This document shows, piece by piece, positions 24,590-25,631 of a stretch of 25,631 nucleotides of DNA. The notes under the pieces were generated by a model. It made no database searches. It was not told the DNA's origin and saw only the letters and a list, made by a program, of their open reading frames with translations. This DNA is from Gammaproteobacteria bacterium UBA4475 (GTDB lineage Bacteria; Pseudomonadota; Gammaproteobacteria; Pseudomonadales; Azotimanducaceae), in assembly GCA_002389265.1 (NCBI GenBank), contig DGOD01000230.1:1-25631 (forward strand). Direction: 5' to 3'. A program made the position numbers and the translations under genes. Numbering within the stretch: the first letter of the stretch is position 1; every line of letters starts with the position of its first letter.

Positions 24590-24937
24590 TTAAGGCGTCT
24601 CAGTTCGACGCCAGAACAGTAACCGCAGTGTCAAACCAATCAGCATGGCGAATAGACTGAACAATAGCACCAGCCCGCCTTGCAGACCGCCCTTGGCACC
24701 CTCGAGCAGCAGATCCATCATCAGCACCACACTTGCCGGTGCCATGAACTGGTGGGACTCACCGGCATACCAGGGCGTGAAGATCAGCACCACCACGATG
24801 CCCCGCACCAGATCACGCCAGCCACGGTGCCGCAGAAATGATGTCATCTTCCACCAGACCACACTGCAACCCAAGCCTGCCAGCACATAGACACACCAGG
24901 CGATAAGATATTCGTATTGATGGATGATTTCAGCCAT
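24590..24937 (-). CDS. Small inner-membrane protein, unknown function
   Basis: A 115-residue protein with three to four predicted membrane helices: about 10-28 (LIAWCVYVLAGLGCSVVWW), 45-56 (GIVVVLIFTPWY), 67-78 and 84-108 (LQGGLVLLFSLFAMLIGL). A short basic loop (FLRHRGWRDLVRG) suggests inside-positive topology. The C-terminus is basic (LLFWRRTETP). It begins 39 bases after the ycgN stop and is on the same strand, so it is probably the third gene of a ycgL-ycgN transcript. No enzyme motif is present and I know of no assigned function. Confidence 0.8.
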   Translation of the reverse strand: MAEIIHQYEYLIAWCVYVLAGLGCSVVWWKMTSFLRHRGWRDLVRGIVVVLIFTPWYAGESHQFMAPASVVLMMDLLLEGAKGGLQGGLVLLFSLFAMLIGLTLRLLFWRRTETP

Positions 24938-24976
24938 TGAGGTTAACCCAGATCCTTACACTTGATACGGCGGCGG

Positions 24977-25420
24977 CTATTGCTCCACCCAGCGAATAAT
25001 ATATTCTTGATGACTATCGGGATGAACACCGCGTTCATCGACGACCTTGCCGGTGACCGCAATGCCAGCTGCCTGAACAGAGGTCTTATCTCCCGACACT
25101 AACGGGTGCCAGTCATATAGATCCTTGCCCTCGGCGATCAACCGATAAGCGCAAGTATTCGGTAGCCAAGCAAACTCGTCAACCCGCTCAGGGGTCAGCA
25201 GCACGCACTCCGGTACATTCACATTACGTTGTGAATAGTCAGTGCACTGGCATTTGTCCTGGTCCAGATAGCGACAAACGATGGAAGTGTAATGCACCTC
25301 GCCCGTGTCTTCATCTTCCAACTTATGCATGCAGCAGCGCGCGCAGCCGTCACAGAGAGACTCCCATTCGGGATTGCTCATCTCGCTCAGGGTCTTGGTT
25401 TGCCAGAATGGCAGGCTCAT
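24977..25420 (-). CDS. ycgN: UPF0260 cysteine-cluster protein YcgN
   Basis: A 147-residue protein closely matching E. coli YcgN. The start [11 protein letters not shown] and the block [24 protein letters not shown] are diagnostic. Nine cysteines (23, 26, 29, 30, 49, 57, 59, 72, 90) form the family's clusters (CxxCxxCC, CxC and others), which are expected to bind zinc or an iron-sulfur centre; the family is related to the YkgJ group. [22 protein letters not shown] (89-110) is also strongly conserved. No biochemical role is established. The ATG overlaps the stop of ycgL as ATGA, so the two are translationally coupled, as is common in gammaproteobacteria. Confidence 0.95.
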   Translation of the reverse strand: MSLPFWQTKTLSEMSNPEWESLCDGCARCCMHKLEDEDTGEVHYTSIVCRYLDQDKCQCTDYSQRNVNVPECVLLTPERVDEFAWLPNTCAYRLIAEGKDLYDWHPLVSGDKTSVQAAGIAVTGKVVDERGVHPDSHQEYIIRWVEQ

Positions 25421-25631
25421 TTGCTGTTGCCAAACTGGTACAGTAAAGGCGGCAACTGCACGTGATAACCATGGGTTTCGAGATTAGCCATGATAACCAC
25501 CGGATCCTGTTGCGCCATTCGCCGAGTCTCGTGAAGCTTGAAACTCAAGGTCACTGACGGCTCACCAAATTGCGCGAGCAGGTCCTCTGGCACTCGGGCC
25601 AGACCTTCTGCCCGATTCACATACACGAACA
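25417..25631 (-). CDS. ycgL: YcgL-domain protein (UPF0745), N-terminus cut off
   Basis: The C-terminal 70 or so residues of a YcgL-family protein; the gene continues beyond the right end of the window. Recognisable features are [22 protein letters not shown], which matches the second half of the family's first strand-helix unit, RRMAQQDP and the ending [12 protein letters not shown] at 25626 is in frame but would remove the conserved start of the domain, so I treat the gene as partial. It overlaps ycgN by ATGA. YcgL is a small cytoplasmic protein of unknown role. Confidence 0.9.
   Translation of the reverse strand, partial: FVYVNRAEGLARVPEDLLAQFGEPSVTLSFKLHETRRMAQQDPVVIMANLETHGYHVQLPPLLYQFGNSK

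Overview
The window looks like chromosomal DNA of a gammaproteobacterium, probably a marine relative of the Pseudomonadales/Cellvibrionales. The reasons are the close family resemblance of DusA, HrpA, TcyP, YcgN and YcgL to gammaproteobacterial proteins, a dusA / STAS / receiver-phosphatase / mlaA neighbourhood that I remember from Pseudomonas, a large TonB-dependent receptor, and a base composition near half G+C. No rRNA, tRNA, CRISPR array, insertion sequence or integrase was seen. Species-level assignment is not possible by eye.

Left part (1-8.3 kb), conserved core genes. On the plus strand are dusA (tRNA dihydrouridine synthase) and a TerB-like gene. Convergent to them on the minus strand lie mlaA (outer-membrane lipid asymmetry), a receiver/PP2C phosphatase and a STAS anti-sigma-antagonist; the last two overlap by one base and form a partner-switching pair. 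The phosphatase has an intact metal-binding PP2C core but a receiver domain that has lost every key phosphorylation residue. Next comes full-length hrpA.

Middle part (8.3-19.2 kb), an accessory-looking block between hrpA and the moxR pair. A minus-strand run encodes a lipoprotein amidohydrolase, then a six-bladed NHL/PAL-like lipoprotein, then the cystine symporter TcyP, with gamma-glutamyltranspeptidase 365 bases further on. Read together, this suggests an extracytoplasmic pathway that trims gamma-glutamyl or amide-capped peptides and imports the released cystine. Divergent from it is a short CstA-type peptide/pyruvate transporter followed by an alpha/beta hydrolase. A hotdog thioesterase and the C-terminal ruin of a CYP153-like cytochrome P450 come next.

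Right part (19.1-25.6 kb). A TonB-dependent receptor with a strong hairpin terminator is followed by a MoxR-type AAA+ ATPase with its VWA partner. After a 388-base stretch holding a possible 55-residue ORF and an 8-base perfect inverted repeat come a small membrane protein, ycgN, and ycgL, which is cut by the window edge.

The best candidates for something undescribed are (1) the amidohydrolase / PAL-like / TcyP / GGT group, (2) the phosphatase with the dead receiver, and (3) the small ORF with the inverted repeat near 24.4 kb.
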